A stretch of 64,000 nucleotides of DNA. It comes from Symsagittifera roscoffensis (lineage: Eukaryota > Xenacoelomorpha > Acoela > Convolutidae). The notes beneath the pieces were generated by a model. The model was not told the DNA's origin. It did no database searches and saw nothing but the letters and a program-made list of their open reading frames with translations. Shown here piece after piece: positions 36,675-46,909 of this stretch (position 1 is the stretch's first letter; the number at the start of each line of letters is the position of its first letter). Where the stretch lies: positions 62,956,754 to 63,020,753 of the forward strand of contig NC_087065.1 in the NCBI RefSeq assembly GCF_963678635.1. Reading direction: 5' to 3'. The translations under genes were made by a program, and so were the position numbers.

Positions 36675-37850
36675 TGCTTTGAAAAATATTTTAAGACCGG
36701 TCTGCCCTTGAGAACAAAAATTTACAACTGGATCTTGAATACAATAAAAATTAAAAACCTAGAAACAGAAAAGAAACATCTCGTTGTAAATTATAAATTT
36801 GATTATAAATATAAGATGAAACTTCAATTTGGTCATCTTTGGAGAGTGACAGGCACAAGAATTTTGACGGCGGTGCGATTTTTTGAAACACCTATTCGAC
36901 TTATTTTTAGGTCAATCTTTTTTGAGTTTTTGAGATCTGTCGAAAACACAGACTGTCCAATTGTAGCAACAATTCAGGCTTTATGATATTCGTTAAAATT
37001 AGTATCAATTTGGCACCGAAGGCGCTTTCAAGAACAATTTGGGTAGTCAGTCAGTAGCAAATGGTGTTGACATAAAATATAACCAAGCTTGAGACCTTTT
37101 GGAAAACTTGGCAAGCAGAATGGGTGGGTGTTCCTCCGCCCCTGTCCCCTCGGTACGCTACTGCTTAAAAGTCAAAATCTTGCAAAAACGGAAAGAAATG
37201 ATTTATGAAAATTCATTCAAACGAATTAAAGCTTTTATTAGTCTACAGAGGTGCTTCAGAGCTTATATGTCTCAATCTTGCCATTTCAATCCAAATCTTA
37301 CTAAAACCCTCGATAACCAAGATAACAGGAGCAATCAGAGGAATAATATTGGCTCTGCTGTTCAAATCCTCTTTAAAGTTTCTATCATGTTTCTGACTCT
37401 TGTTTCGTACCCTATTTTTTGGGCACACTCCTAGTTTCAGGAGCTCAATTTATTTTCAACTTGAGCTTTAAGTAAATTTGCATTTCTGCAAATTTAAGTT
37501 GAAATTCTTTCAAGAGATTATTTTTGTGTTTATTTTACCATTCTAATTAGTCCATACCATCCGTTAGTGGATTTCGGTCTTGAGAAAATTTTGCTTTGAT
37601 CTGCATTATTTTGTTCAAAATTGGGAGAAATTTGTGAAAATGTTCCTGACAAGTTTGTGGCGGATGCTGACCCCTGTAGTTTCTACCATAGCCGTTGCAG
37701 GTCAGTAGTTTATCTATTTTATTCTATTTTGAGATTTTGTTTGTCTTCAAAATTATTCCAATTTTTTTCAAAAATTTGAAAACCTGAATTACTGAAAAGT
37801 GGCATTTAATACTTTTCAATAATTTTTTAAGGAACAAGTATGATAATTGG
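36675..37850. other. Intergenic, no convincing gene
   Basis: Frames at 36708-36986 and 37099-37434 are open but show no splice signals or recognised motifs. A hydrophobic plus-strand frame near 37205-37396 is opposed by an equally open minus frame. Confidence 0.35.
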
Positions 37851-37858
37851 TTCCCAGG

Positions 37859-38106
37859 CAGGGGCGGATTAATTAATAGGGGGAGGGAGGTGGATTCGTC
37901 TTTTTTACAAACCAAAGGTCCCCTCTTTGGTATTATTTTATATGATCCAATTTTCGCCGAACAACCCTAAAAATTTTCTAAAGACGTCTTTGGCGCCAAA
38001 ACATACTAACTTACGGAGAAGCGCGCTCCGAACAAAACATGATTTTTTGGTCAACATTTTTAAAAATTAGCCCCCTCCCCTCGAGGAAATCCTAGATCTG
38101 CCTCTG
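37859..38106 (+). mobile_element. hAT-like MITE with 8-bp duplication (6/8)
   Basis: Starts CAGGGGCGGATTAA and ends AGATCTGCCTCTG. Flanks are TTCCCAGG and GTTCCAGG. The body has the family phrases GACGTCTTTGGCGCC and CCCCTCGAGGAAATCC, with an internal deletion relative to the 422-bp copy. Confidence 0.75.
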
Positions 38107-40200
38107 GTTCCAGGAAAAAGCAATTATAAAAGATGGTTCCGCAACTTTTGTGAAAATTTTAAGAACGAAAGTAAACAAATGCGAATCATGTTTTTGAAAA
38201 TTTTGAGGTCATCAATTTTTTTTTCAGGGACCCATCTAAGTTTAAAGGACCCAACTATCGCCTTTTTATCACTTTCTGCCTTTTTGTATTTCAGCAATAT
38301 CAGAATTCATTCAGCGCAATTTCATAATTCTGTAAATTAAACTGGTCCTAATTTTACCATCAGAAACTTAAAATAAACGACTGCCTGAAAACAAGACAAT
38401 GAAACACCGCAAAAAATGAAAAACGCGTGCGCGTAGGTTAAGCTAAACGCGTGCGTGACGCCGCCGCTGACTGTTTTTTGTCACGCTTCCATCCCATTGA
38501 AATATTTCATACGCGACTGCGTTTGATTTTGATGTTTAATGCTTTAGTTTGCTATCTTGAACTCTACATGATATCTTCAGATGGTGGGCATAAATTAGTA
38601 CCAAAACAAAAAAAACTGTCGTTTTAGTACCAAAAGTGTTCAATTGGTCAAATACTACTCCATTGGCGGATCTATTTAACAATTACAACCCTTTAAGAAG
38701 GGGGTAATTGTTAAGTAGGTTAAGTCAGTTGAGTTTTTGACCAATCAGAAAGCAGCAAAACCTAAATTATGAATAGAACGCTCTATTGCTAGCTTACTGT
38801 TTTTGTTTATAGGGATGGCAATTCTTTTTTAGATACCATAACGGGAGGTTAAGTAAATCCAAGCTGACTAACGCAGGGTGCGCTTCGCACTGCGGTGATA
38901 ACTGGATCTAAACTTTCTACAGAAGTATGCCCTGTGTTGGCAAGATAGCTACACAATGATGACTATGGCGTTCATTATTTTGCTTTTTTTGTTCGGTTTT
39001 TCAAAAAAAAGTGCAGAATAATTATGCTTGCGGTGTTTTTTTTATTCAGTCATTTTTTGACTAATTATCAAGTTTTTAAGGAATTTTTTATACCATCCAA
39101 AAAATAACGGTGTCAAAACTCTAAGAAAAATTTTAACTGTGTTCATTTTTTGGTTACTAGTATACTTGTTTGGTCTCGTGACAAAACTAATTTAGATGAT
39201 TGGTCCCGCCCATTTTCTAAAAAGAAAAGCCATCACAGCATTTGAATCTACTCCTTGGGGTTGGCGACCGGCTTCGTACCCGCTTGACTAGCTAGGCACG
39301 TTTGGACAGAGCAATATAGAGAAATAAAAATGCTTACTGTAAGAATTAGCAACATATTGTTTCTTGGTTTTTATTAGGAACCACTGCATTTTTGTTTTGA
39401 GGGACCAAACAAGTAAACTAGTACCTTTTTTTTGTAAATGTACATGGGTTTAAAAATTGCTAGTTTGACCAAATTGGCATAATTAACGCGCAATAAGTTG
39501 CGTTTTTTAGAACACTCATAAGCGGCAAGTTAATGCGTTCCAAATTGATTTAAGGCCAGCACTTTAGTACTATTCAAACCATAATAAGCGCTAAACGACC
39601 CTTTGTGTTTTTATAGGGTGTCGGGATGGCATGATGAAAAAAGGGGAAACAATTTTTGACCAATATGATTTCGAGGTCAACAGTTTTTGAACAAGCGGGA
39701 TTGATTTTTCTTTGTAGTAGAGGTAAGTCTTGGTACATGTAGTACTGAACCGTTCAAACTACTCATGGCTCATTGTTACTGTGTGTTTTTGCTCCCGGCG
39801 AAAAACAGTAACGTGTTTCAATGTTTCGGATACTTAAAGAACTAAGGTGTACAAGTTACCAACAATTTTTATTGTCAATTTCGCATATCAAAAGCAAGAA
39901 AAACAGGCTCAAACAATTGTTATCTATCTTTTTAGGCTAAAAAAATCTTGAGATCTACTAAACAATAGCTCCCCCTTTTTTTCAAGAAAGGCGGGGCAAT
40001 TTTTAAAAACAGGCTGAACTTAGTCTTACGGCGCTCTCTCAAGTGATGTTGTTGTTAAAAAATTCTTCATTTGTAATTCTTCACGTGCGATGACTTCACT
40101 TGGAAACATTTTATAATGATTATTATTATTTCTATTAAATAGATTATTTTGACCAAACTTTTGACAAATCAGATTGCAGCAGAATTCGAATTTTAAATAG
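38107..40200. other. Intergenic, with a short hairpin
   Basis: No gene supportable. An 11-bp perfect stem (TTAACAATTAC at 38676-38686 with its complement at 38704-38714) encloses a C/G-rich loop. A GC-richer patch at 38420-38520 repeats GCGTGCG. Confidence 0.4.
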
Positions 40201-40205
40201 AAAGC

Positions 40206-40622
40206 AGTGCGGGGGCTATTCTCATACGCGAAGGACCTCATACGCGAAGGACCGAATGGGAAAAACTCGTAGGCGAAGGACGGAAAACAAAATAAGCCGA
40301 AAGTCAATTTTTACAAAAAGAACCAATTGCCATTCAATTAAGATGCATTAAACGAAGGAATGTCTTGCTTCTTTCATTAGGAAACCCTTGGAATACAAAA
40401 TTTGTTCCTATTAGGGGGCGGTTAGTGACAATTCGAAAATTTTGCATATTTTCTGTCGTTTTTATATTCGGCCAATATCAATATTAAGTCCCTTGAAATT
40501 TTTACTTTCGTTCAGATTTTCGCGCTTCCTTTCCAAATTTTGGATTACTGAAACCTAATTGGCTTATTTTCATTTTCGCGCATAAACATTTTATAATGAA
40601 CGCGTATGAGGGATTCCGCACT
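40206..40622. mobile_element. MITE, GCGCGAAGGACC family, copy b
   Basis: Left end AGTGCGGGGGCTATTCTC and right end GAGGGATTCCGCACT are inverted, with CATACGCG next to both. The interior matches 40646-41160. No ORF. Confidence 0.6.
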
Positions 40623-40645
40623 ATAGTGCTCCTAACTGCTTTTAT

Positions 40646-41160
40646 AGGGGGCTATTCTCATGCGCGAAAGACCAAATGGGCAAAAAAAACTCGTGAGCGA
40701 ACGACCGAAAACAAAATTAGCCGAAAGTCAATTTTTAAAAAGAAGTCAAAGGGCAAAAAAAACTCGTGAGCGAACGACCGAAAACAAAATTAGCCCAAAG
40801 TCAATTTTTAAAAAGAAGTCAATGGGCAAAAAAAAACTCGTGAGCGAATTACCGAAAACAAAATTAGCCGAAAGTCAATTTTTAAAAAGAAGCCATTCAA
40901 TTAAAATGAAATAAATGAAGCAATATTTTGCTTCTTTCATAACGAAACGGCCCCTGAAATATAAAATTTGTTCCAATTCGGCGGCAGTCAGTGACAGTTT
41001 GGAAATGTTGCATTTTTCTGTCGTTTTCTTTTTCGGTCAATATCAATATTCAGTCCCTGGAAATGTTTACTTTCTTTCCAAATTTTAGATTACTGAAATC
41101 TGATTGGCTGATTTTTATTTTCGCGCATTCGTTCCTTCGCGTATGAGGGATTCCACCGCT
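40646..41160. mobile_element. MITE, GCGCGAAGGACC family, copy c
   Basis: Starts near GGGGGGCTATTCTCATGCGCG and ends with TTCGCGTATGAGGGATTCC. It is larger than its neighbour because of an internal 73-bp tandem repeat. Confidence 0.6.
40678..40895 (+). repeat. 73-bp tandem repeat, three units
   Basis: Units start at 40678, 40751 and 40824 with GGGCAAAAAAAACTCGTGAG and end near AAAAGAAGTCAA. Because 73 is not a multiple of three, successive units are read in different frames, so the 84-codon open frame across them is fortuitous. Confidence 0.85.
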
Positions 41161-41164
41161 TTTA

Positions 41165-42150
41165 AATTTATAGGGGTGGCAATTCTTTAGTAGATGCCAC
41201 AGGGAGGGCGATCAAAATCCAGTTTATAGACATCATATATAGACATCATTTCTAGACATTTTTGTTTCACATAAAAAATTGCGTCTACGGGCAATATTTG
41301 TTTATTTATCTGCATCATTTAGTTCTCAGTAACGACGAAAAATTTGTCTCATTATATGAAGTTTGCAACAGATGCATAATCAATTCTGGAGCAAAGAAAC
41401 GGATAAGGATTGGGTCATATTCTTTCGAGCCACCTTGACTTCAAAATTTGACTACTGAACGAATATTGGGTTTAAAATATATTTTTTTGCAGGTTAACCA
41501 ACTTTTATTTTCTGTCTCTCCTTACTAGTTATCGGCTTTTAAGTAAGCCATATGTTGACAATTTTTAAGTATCCACAAACCTTTGTTTTCCTGGTGATTT
41601 TTTTCATTTAAACATGAATTGAATCTGTAACTCACTTCACATTATCTGGCAACACATTGAATTTCATCCCAGATTTTAGCATAATAGTTTTTGATTTAGA
41701 ATCCGGGGTGTGCAAAGGAAGGCTTACTCGCAAGTATTCAGCCTAGTCAGCCCATTAGAACAAAATTTGGGTCTGTTGGCAATTTCGCATAATTAGTAAA
41801 AAACCAAAGCTTTCTGCTTTTGACCGACCAGATCCGAACAATTGGGAGTACCCATTTTGACGAACTTTTGTCATTGCATCAAACAAAAAAAATCAGAAAA
41901 ATAAAAAAAAACTACTCATACCAAAGTAAAATTTATCTGCCTTCATATGTAGAAGTTAAAATTCCATTCGAAAAGCCGCAACGAATAGTGGCGCGCTGTA
42001 TACGCACAACGAGTGCAAAATTGAGAAAAAGCGCTTATTTGATCGTCCAAATTGACAATTTTTGAGCATGACCATTTTCATTTGTCTTCACGGCAAAATC
42101 GATAAAGAATTTTTAAGCTACTCGCTTAATCGTGTCAGTTTCTACCTACT
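41165..42150. other. Intergenic
   Basis: A frame at about 41823-42065 is open for 80 codons and reads fairly protein-like, but it begins at TTG without an acceptor and has no recognised motif. I do not call it. Confidence 0.4.
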
Positions 42151-42436
42151 TACCCGGGCGAGGTCCGCGACTTAAGAAAAGACTTTGCATGCAAGTCGCG
42201 CCGCATACTGTTTTCAGACTGGATTTCGCAGTCGCGCCGCGGGCTTAAGTCGCGCCGTCAGTCTTTTATTAAGTCGCGTCGTCAGTCTTTTCTTAAGTCG
42301 CGCCGCTTAAGTAGTTTCTTAGGTCGCGCCATCAGTCTTTCTTAAGTCGCGACGTCAGTCATTTCTTAAGTCGCGCCGTCAGTTTTTTCTTAAGTCACGC
42401 AGTCAGTTTTTTAAGTCGCGCCGTCAGTCTTTTCTT

Positions 42437-42461
42437 AATGTCAAAGTGAAGAAATTCAAAT

Positions 42462-42499
<38 letters not shown>
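42437..42499 (+). rRNA. 28S rDNA fragment, upstream of R2
   Basis: The text from AATGTCAAAGTGAAGAA through GCGCGGGTAAACGGCGG to GACTCTCTT is the highly conserved 28S segment that directly precedes the R2 target. It differs at a few positions and begins abruptly after tandem repeats, so it is a partial pseudogene. Confidence 0.9.
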
Positions 42500-42528
42500 G
42501 AATCTATCCGACTCTCTTAAGTCTATCC
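42491..42528 (+). repeat. 19-bp duplication at the R2 5' junction
   Basis: GACTCTCTTGAATCTATCC is followed at once by GACTCTCTTAAGTCTATCC. The second unit carries the original target continuation TTAAG. Such short target repeats are a known outcome of R2 5'-end attachment. Confidence 0.7.
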
Positions 42529-45500
42529 ACATACCTCTCAGACTAGTGAGAGTCTGAAACAGAGGCACTTAGCTACGGCTGAATGTGTCTGCTGGCTAAA
42601 ATGTGGCTCTAGCAGCTGAAACCCGGGGGGAAGGCTTACCCTGGCCGTGTCGTGAAAAGTGATCCTGTATGCTATAAGCTGCAGCTTTCAATCAAACCCA
42701 GCTTACTGGAAAGTTTCAAGAAGTACGAGCTGGCACCCTTGGAACCCAGTAGCGATGCGACACCAGCCACGGGGTATCTCGGAACCACTTAGGCGGGGAG
42801 TAGAGCATGGCGCTCCCGACTGCATCTGTAATGGGGGTGGCTGGACGGAGTTCGAGCCAGTGGGCAATACGAACAAGCCAAGTGGAGACTCCTCCTCTCC
42901 GATCGACGCAGATGTACATCCAACCAGGAAGAAGACGACCCTGCCTGTCTCTAGCCTTAACATTGGGATCTGGGGGATAGGCGAAGATGAACAGCCCGCG
43001 ACAAAACCCGTGAATCCATGGTGTTGAACCCAATATGCTCATCGCTACTGGATTCAAAGTGACAAAGCGCATCAGTAGCTAAAGACCCTCTTGCCGAACA
43101 AACCTTAAAAGGCTGCCACAGGAAGACAAGCGAGGATAATACCAAGTAGCAAGAAAAAGCTAAGGATAATCCTATATGCCAACGCTCAAGAATTGTTCAA
43201 GAAGGATAAGAAGAAACTTCTCGAAGTAAAAGAGGATCTAAAGAAGCTCACGTTCAATGGAAGCAAAATCAAAGAAGGAAGAGCAGAATACTGGCGTACG
43301 ATAATGGACACCCACTCAGCGGACAACTCTCCTCTAGAAGTTGATCTTCCACAGTGCAATAAGATAGAGAGGATCATCAGTGAAGCAGAGGTCAGAAAGC
43401 ACCTAGCAAGCTTCGATAGGAAGACAGCTGCTGGATTGGACCAAATTGATCTCAATGACCTTAAGAAAGTCCGGATTAGGATATTACCACTGTCCTAAAA
43501 GGTATAATCAGAGGATCAATTGTTCCCACTGAATGGAAGCTGGGACGCACTACTTTGATAGAGAAAATGGTTGGAGCAGAGGAGCATGGCAACTTCAGGC
43601 CAATAAAAATTTCCAGTCTATGCTTCCGCCTACTGAATGAGCTCTAAGCAGAAAAGTTGGAGTCGGCCAATACGATTCTGGACTGCCAAAAAAATGGAGT
43701 TGCGGTGGCAATCAGCCAGCTTATCAGAGTTTTTTCAAAATTATAAGAAGAATACGAAACCCTTCGCCATTGCTCTAGTAGGCTTCAGTAAAGCATTCGA
43801 TTCTGTAAGCCACAATGCAAAAATGAGTACATTTGAACTCATTTATCAGATCAGTACCAACATGGCTTATAGACTTCATCAAGGACCTCTACGATGGAAG
43901 CTGTACAATCTCAGATTGAGAACTAATACATCCAAGAAGAAGGATACGACAAGGGGATCTTTCAAGTCCACTTCTCTTCAACCTTGTACCAGATGAAGTT
44001 CTGCATACGGTTCCTTCGAACACTTGATCCAAAGAAAACGGTTGAACACTATAGCATATGCAGACGATCTCTTAATAGCGGCAAAAGATCTACGCTTCCT
44101 ACAGATGGTTCTCCAAAGAGTCGAGGACGAGGCAGAGAAGTTGGGAATCTCGATAAATGCTAAGAAGTCCAAGCTCATTAGTTGTTTGAGCGTGCCCAAA
44201 GAGAAGAAGATCATTTGCAGAATTAAAGATCAGCTTGTGTCAAAAGCAGGAGTCATACGGCAGCTAGAGTTTAATAAAACAGTGCGCTACCTTGGAGTGG
44301 ATTTCAACAGACATGGTGTGAAGACTTGGAATACTTTCGGAAAATAGAAGAACCTCATGGAAAAGATCAGTAGTGCTACGCTGAAGCCACAGCAAAGAAT
44401 TTATCTGTTAACTGCTTTTTTCCAACCGACGATTTACCATCAGAGCACCTTTGCTGACTTGTGTAGGAAGGACCTACATAAGATGGACATGCTTATCCGC
44501 AACTTTGTTAAGCAATGGACCAGGATCCCGAAGGATCTAGCGACAGCCATAATCCATGCTTACTTAAGAGATGGAGATTTCGGCATGAAGAGCATGGTAA
44601 CAAGGATACCACGACTAAGGAAAAATAGGAAAGTTCAGTGTGGGACCCAGGCAGTACATAACTTTGAAATCGTAGCCAAAAGAAATGAAGATGAATACTG
44701 GAGATCTAAGATACGAAATACTGTAGATGGACAACATCTCAGCATTCAGACTAACAGTGCTGATGCAGCCAGATGGATTACAAATGGGACTGAGCTGATG
44801 TCCGGTGCAGACTACATTAGGGCCCTCAAAGTACGATCTAATTCAATAATGACTAAGCAACGCCGACGAAGTTACACCAAAGTCGGTAGCACTATCTGCG
44901 ATGCGGGTTGCATGAGCCAGGAGGGCATAAACCACATTGTACAGAAGCCTCCTGAAACTTGGGGTGCCCGAACCAAGAGTCACGACGAGTTATGTACGTT
45001 CCTTGAGAGAATCTTGACCGAAAAAGACCTAAAAGCCATGCGTGAAGCATCCTTTCGATGTGGAACCTCAAAACAAGAAGGTCTCAAACCAGACCTCGTG
45101 GTAGCTCTTAAGGAAAATGTAGAAATCCTTGATGTTACAGTAGTATCAGGTAGTAACGAGGAAGGCATGATGGCAGCGCATAGGAAGCGAGAGAAATATC
45201 ACAGAGATGACCTCATGAACGAAGTAATGACGAGTCTACCAGGGAAAACTGAAGCGAATGTGATCCCCATAGTAGTCAGCTTCAGAGGATTCATCTTATG
45301 AAAGAGCGCTGAGCTCATGAGATCAGAGCTCAAACTCAGAATGTCAAATCTAGAGCTGTTGGTGGTGAAGACGTTAAACCTGATTAATGGAATATTAAGA
45401 CAATTAGAAAGTTTTACTGCAAGACTCCATGAAGCAAGATGAAAACATCAAGACAAACCGGAAACGGCGCCTTGTGTTCGAATGAGACATGAAATAGAGG

Positions 45501-45660
45501 ATCGACCAAACCCAACGGAACAAATTCCCTAATTCAGATGTTCAAAAACTTATGAAACTCAAAAACTCAGAAAAAAGACTTTTTTTATAGATTGTAAATA
45601 TATTACTGATGTTGTATTTCATAAGGATCATCTAAATTCAAAGTTGAAATTTTAAAAAAG
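42500..45660 (+). pseudogene. Degenerate R2-type non-LTR retrotransposon
   Basis: Order on the plus strand: 5' region to 43190; pre-RT segment (LFKKDKKKLLEV to TAAGLDQI, 43193-43498); RT with NFRPIKISSL, FAIALVGFSKAFDSVSH and YADDLL (43560-44130); thumb; CCHC-like segment (CDAGC near 44897); restriction-like endonuclease with KPDLV and ILDVTVV (about 45090-45150); 3' UTR to 45660. Damage: frameshifts around RT motifs, an in-frame TAG near 44346, the motif A catalytic Asp replaced by Gly (ALVGF), and the last Cys of CCHC replaced by Pro. The endonuclease PD...D pattern identifies the R2 group, as does exact insertion at the 28S R2 site. Confidence 0.9.
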
Positions 45661-45765
45661 TAGCCAAATGCCTTGTCATGTAATTAGTGGCGCGCATGAA
45701 TTGATTAACGAGATTCGTACTGTCCCTAGCTACCATCCAGCGAAACCACAGCTTTGGGAACGGGC
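45661..45765 (+). rRNA. 28S rDNA fragment, downstream of R2
   Basis: Starts TAGCCAAATGCC, the exact first bases after the canonical R2 cleavage site. It continues through TAATTAGTG, GATTAACGAGATTC and CAGCGAAACCACAGC. About a tenth of positions differ from the conserved sequence. It stops near GGGAACGGGC, where repeat sequence resumes. Confidence 0.9.
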
Positions 45766-46061
45766 AAAACTTAAGCTGCGCGACTTAAGAAATTACTTTT
45801 GGTTTTTTGCTCAGTCGCGCATGTTGCGGTGGTTTATTCTCGGTCGCGCCTGTCTGAAATTGAAAATTTGCAGTCGCGCTGGTCGCGCCATTACTTTAGG
45901 TCGCGCCGGTTCCGACGGTGTTTTGAGTCGCGCCGGTCGCGGCGGTTTTTTTTTTCAGTCGCGCCGGTCTTCAATTGCCAAGTTTCGGCCGCGCTGGTCT
46001 GGAATTGCCAAATTTGAGTCGCGCCGGTCTTTTCTTAAGTCGCGGACCTCGACCCGGGTAA

Positions 46062-46440
46062 AAAAAGCAATATTAAGAAACTTTTCGAATGCCTAGATGA
46101 TTTCGATCAATACAAATACTCGAAGGAAACAACCATACTCTGACTGGATATCCATTTTATTCATTTCACAATAATAACATCAATTTCGACACAGGTTTCC
46201 ACAAAACACTGATTTTACGAAGGTATCAAGATTGTATAAGTCTTCGTTTTTAGACAAATATAAAGATGAGGAAAAACAACTTAAATAAACTCCGCACGCT
46301 GTACCACGCAGTAGTATTTTATCAGATCTGATATATATTGCGTTGTTATACTTCCTTTTCTCTTTTGCAAATTCAGTTTTATCTTTTCTTCCTGTTATAT
46401 GTTATACCATTTCTTACCAACTAATATCTGGTGGTATGTA
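46062..46440. other. Intergenic, nothing seen
   Basis: AT-rich, no frame or repeat recognised. Confidence 0.4.
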
Positions 46441-46620
46441 AATGTAAGCCAGACGAAGTATAAGCCAGCCTAAGTCTCAACCAGCGGAAAATATGTAAGC
46501 GTAACAATTATGTAACCATTCGGAAAGTCATGTAAACTTCATTTTTGTGACGTAACGTTTCGCCTGGCTTATATTTTCCACTTATTTTCGGTTGATTTAT
46601 ACTTCGGCTGGTTTATTTAC
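46441..46620. mobile_element. Small foldback or MITE-like inverted repeat
   Basis: The left arm has AAGCCAGACGAAGTATAAGCC and GCGGAAAATATGTAAG. The right arm has CTGGCTTATATTTTCC and ATACTTCGGCTGGTTTAT, approximately inverted. A solo arm (AACCAGACGAAGTATAAACC) lies at 56041. Confidence 0.5.
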
Positions 46621-46909
46621 TCTCGTAATATCTGTAAGAACTGCGCCTGAGTTCAGTCAGCGCGTTGATTTAATTGTATCTACATGCAATTTTATCTCAA
46701 TTTACTAATATTTGAAGGACCCATCATTTTAAGCACCAGCAGGCTTAAGAATCAACATTTACATACCATAGATTTTGCTTGTTACTTATCTATCATTTTC
46801 ATCTAGACGAACAGATCGGTACTTGTTATTTTTTGTTTTATTTTCAATTAGCAAAATATCTCTTTATCTTTGATTCTTGTGCCCGTTGCGATCGCTAATA
46901 AGAAGCCTT

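Larger units (their letters stand above)
42153..46058. mobile_element. Foldback-like element carrying 28S rDNA with R2
   Basis: Left terminus 42153-42183 (CCCGGGCGAGGTCCGCGAC...) and right terminus 46027-46058 are inverted repeats that match except for one base indel. TA flanks both ends, a possible 2-bp duplication. Inside each end lie short degenerate tandem repeats, about 26 bp on the left (CTTAAGTCGCGCCGTCAG; about 42200-42436) and GTCGCGCCGGTCTT types on the right (about 45790-46040). The centre holds a split 28S fragment and R2. No transposase is visible. The CCCGGG start links it to the elements at 36674 and 47198. Confidence 0.7.

Noticed and set aside
40660-40914. 84-codon lysine-rich frame
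   Set aside because: Generated by a 73-bp tandem repeat whose successive units are read in different frames.
42659-43072. Overlapping frames of 86-122 codons on both strands
   Set aside because: Lie in the R2 5' region; GC-richer sequence gives open frames on both strands and none shows zinc-finger motifs.
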